Shown: positions 63,593 to 64,000 of the stretch, piece by piece
Layout of the letters: each line of letters starts with the position of its first letter
Numbering within the stretch: the stretch's first letter is position 1
NCBI RefSeq assembly: GCF_007558815.1
Contig: NZ_VLTJ01000039.1
Coordinates: forward strand, 496,001-560,000
Length of the DNA: 64,000 nucleotides
Source of the DNA: Verticiella sediminum
Lineage (GTDB): Bacteria > Pseudomonadota > Gammaproteobacteria > Burkholderiales > Burkholderiaceae_B
Direction: 5' to 3'
The notes under the pieces: generated by a model
The model's database searches: none
Told to the model about the DNA's origin: nothing
Seen by the model: the letters and a program-made list of their open reading frames with translations, nothing else
Program-made: the position numbers and the translations under genes

Positions 63593-64000
63593 CTAGACGG
63601 CGCGCACGAGAATGCCGAGCGCGCCGGCGGCGCACAGGCCCAGCAGCAGCCGGCGCACATGGGCGGGCGACAGGTGGTGGCGCAGCCGGCTCGACATCGA
63701 GAAACCGCACAGCAGCAGCGGCAGCAGGAGCAGGCTGAGCTGCAGCTCGCGCAGGCCGTAGTGGCCGGTTGCAGCGAGCATGGTGATGGAAACCGCCGAG
63801 CCCACTGTCAGGATGGCGCCGATGGTGGCCCGCACGCGCGCGGGCGGCAGGTGCTGCATCACGATGGCGAAGGGCGGGGCGCCCGCGGACGTGAGCGTGC
63901 CCATGAAGCCCGAGGCCGCGCCGGCGGTGAGCAGGGTGCCCGTGGTGGCCTGGACGCGCCAGCCGAGCACGCTCAGGGCGACGGCGGCGAGGATGCAGAG
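63593..64000 (-). CDS. TauE/SafE-family permease, 5' end outside window
   Basis: Last 135 codons of a membrane protein whose frame is open through the window edge. It has four or five hydrophobic segments and the TauE/SafE-type signature GAASGFMGTLTSAGAPPFAI, with HHLSPAHVRRLLLGLCAAGA near the end. Family members export sulfite, sulfonates or related organic anions. The Met at 63970 is probably internal. Confidence 0.85.
   Translation of the reverse strand, partial: LCILAAVALSVLGWRVQATTGTLLTAGAASGFMGTLTSAGAPPFAIVMQHLPPARVRATIGAILTVGSAVSITMLAATGHYGLRELQLSLLLLPLLLCGFSMSSRLRHHLSPAHVRRLLLGLCAAGALGILVRAV

Overview
The window is GC-rich chromosomal DNA with dense genes, short leaders and strong third-position GC bias. 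The core block ftsK-lolA-rarA ... serS, a dTDP-rhamnose O-antigen locus, a complete curli operon and many LysR/MFS pairs fit a betaproteobacterium of the order Burkholderiales, most likely an Alcaligenaceae member (Bordetella/Achromobacter-like). That placement is inference from gene content; no marker search was possible.

Layout. 1-4.5 kb: ftsK, lolA, rarA, all on the plus strand. 4.6-15.3 kb: a nine-gene O-antigen/surface polysaccharide cluster (glycosyltransferase, rfbB-rfbD-rfbA-rfbC for dTDP-L-rhamnose, the Wzm/Wzt ABC exporter, an FkbM methyltransferase with a coiled-coil tail, and two more glycosyltransferases), nearly all translationally coupled and placed between rarA and serS. 15.4-17 kb: serS and tRNA-Ser(CGA). 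17-23.9 kb: an island with less GC-rich stretches, starting at the tRNA 3' end, with a decayed tyrosine integrase, a hicAB toxin-antitoxin pair, and two tandem phage tailspike-like genes that share one N-terminal module and then diverge completely.

23.9-44 kb: an accessory stretch built mostly of divergent regulator/enzyme or regulator/transporter pairs (MFS/MocR, MFS/ArsR, lipase plus old yellow enzyme/LysR, SnoaL-like/TetR, quinone-reductase-like/HxlR, NAD(P)H quinone oxidoreductase/LysR, LysR/HPP transporter), followed by a membrane GGDEF-EAL protein. Dyad symmetry is visible in most of the divergent intergenic regions. 44.3-47.9 kb: curli genes in the single order csgE-F-G-B-A-C on the minus strand, with no csgD in view.

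48-57.2 kb: an MFS transporter, a BON-domain lipoprotein, a stand-alone rpoN (sigma-54), two envelope or stress-type small proteins, two sigma-54 activators (one without a receiver domain) and a histidine kinase whose ATP-binding motifs look eroded. 57.2-64 kb: small envelope proteins, glutathione peroxidase, a TonB-like protein, a short-form malic enzyme, a ferredoxin-X-ferredoxin operon, an ornithine-cyclodeaminase-family protein and the start-truncated end of a TauE/SafE permease.

The best candidates for something not well described are the paired tailspike-like proteins with a swapped C-terminal body, the FkbM-coiled-coil protein as a possible chain-length ruler, the eroded histidine kinase next to a sigma-54 cluster, the ferredoxin-X-ferredoxin operon, and the recurring start-proximal TATAATCGTCGG element.
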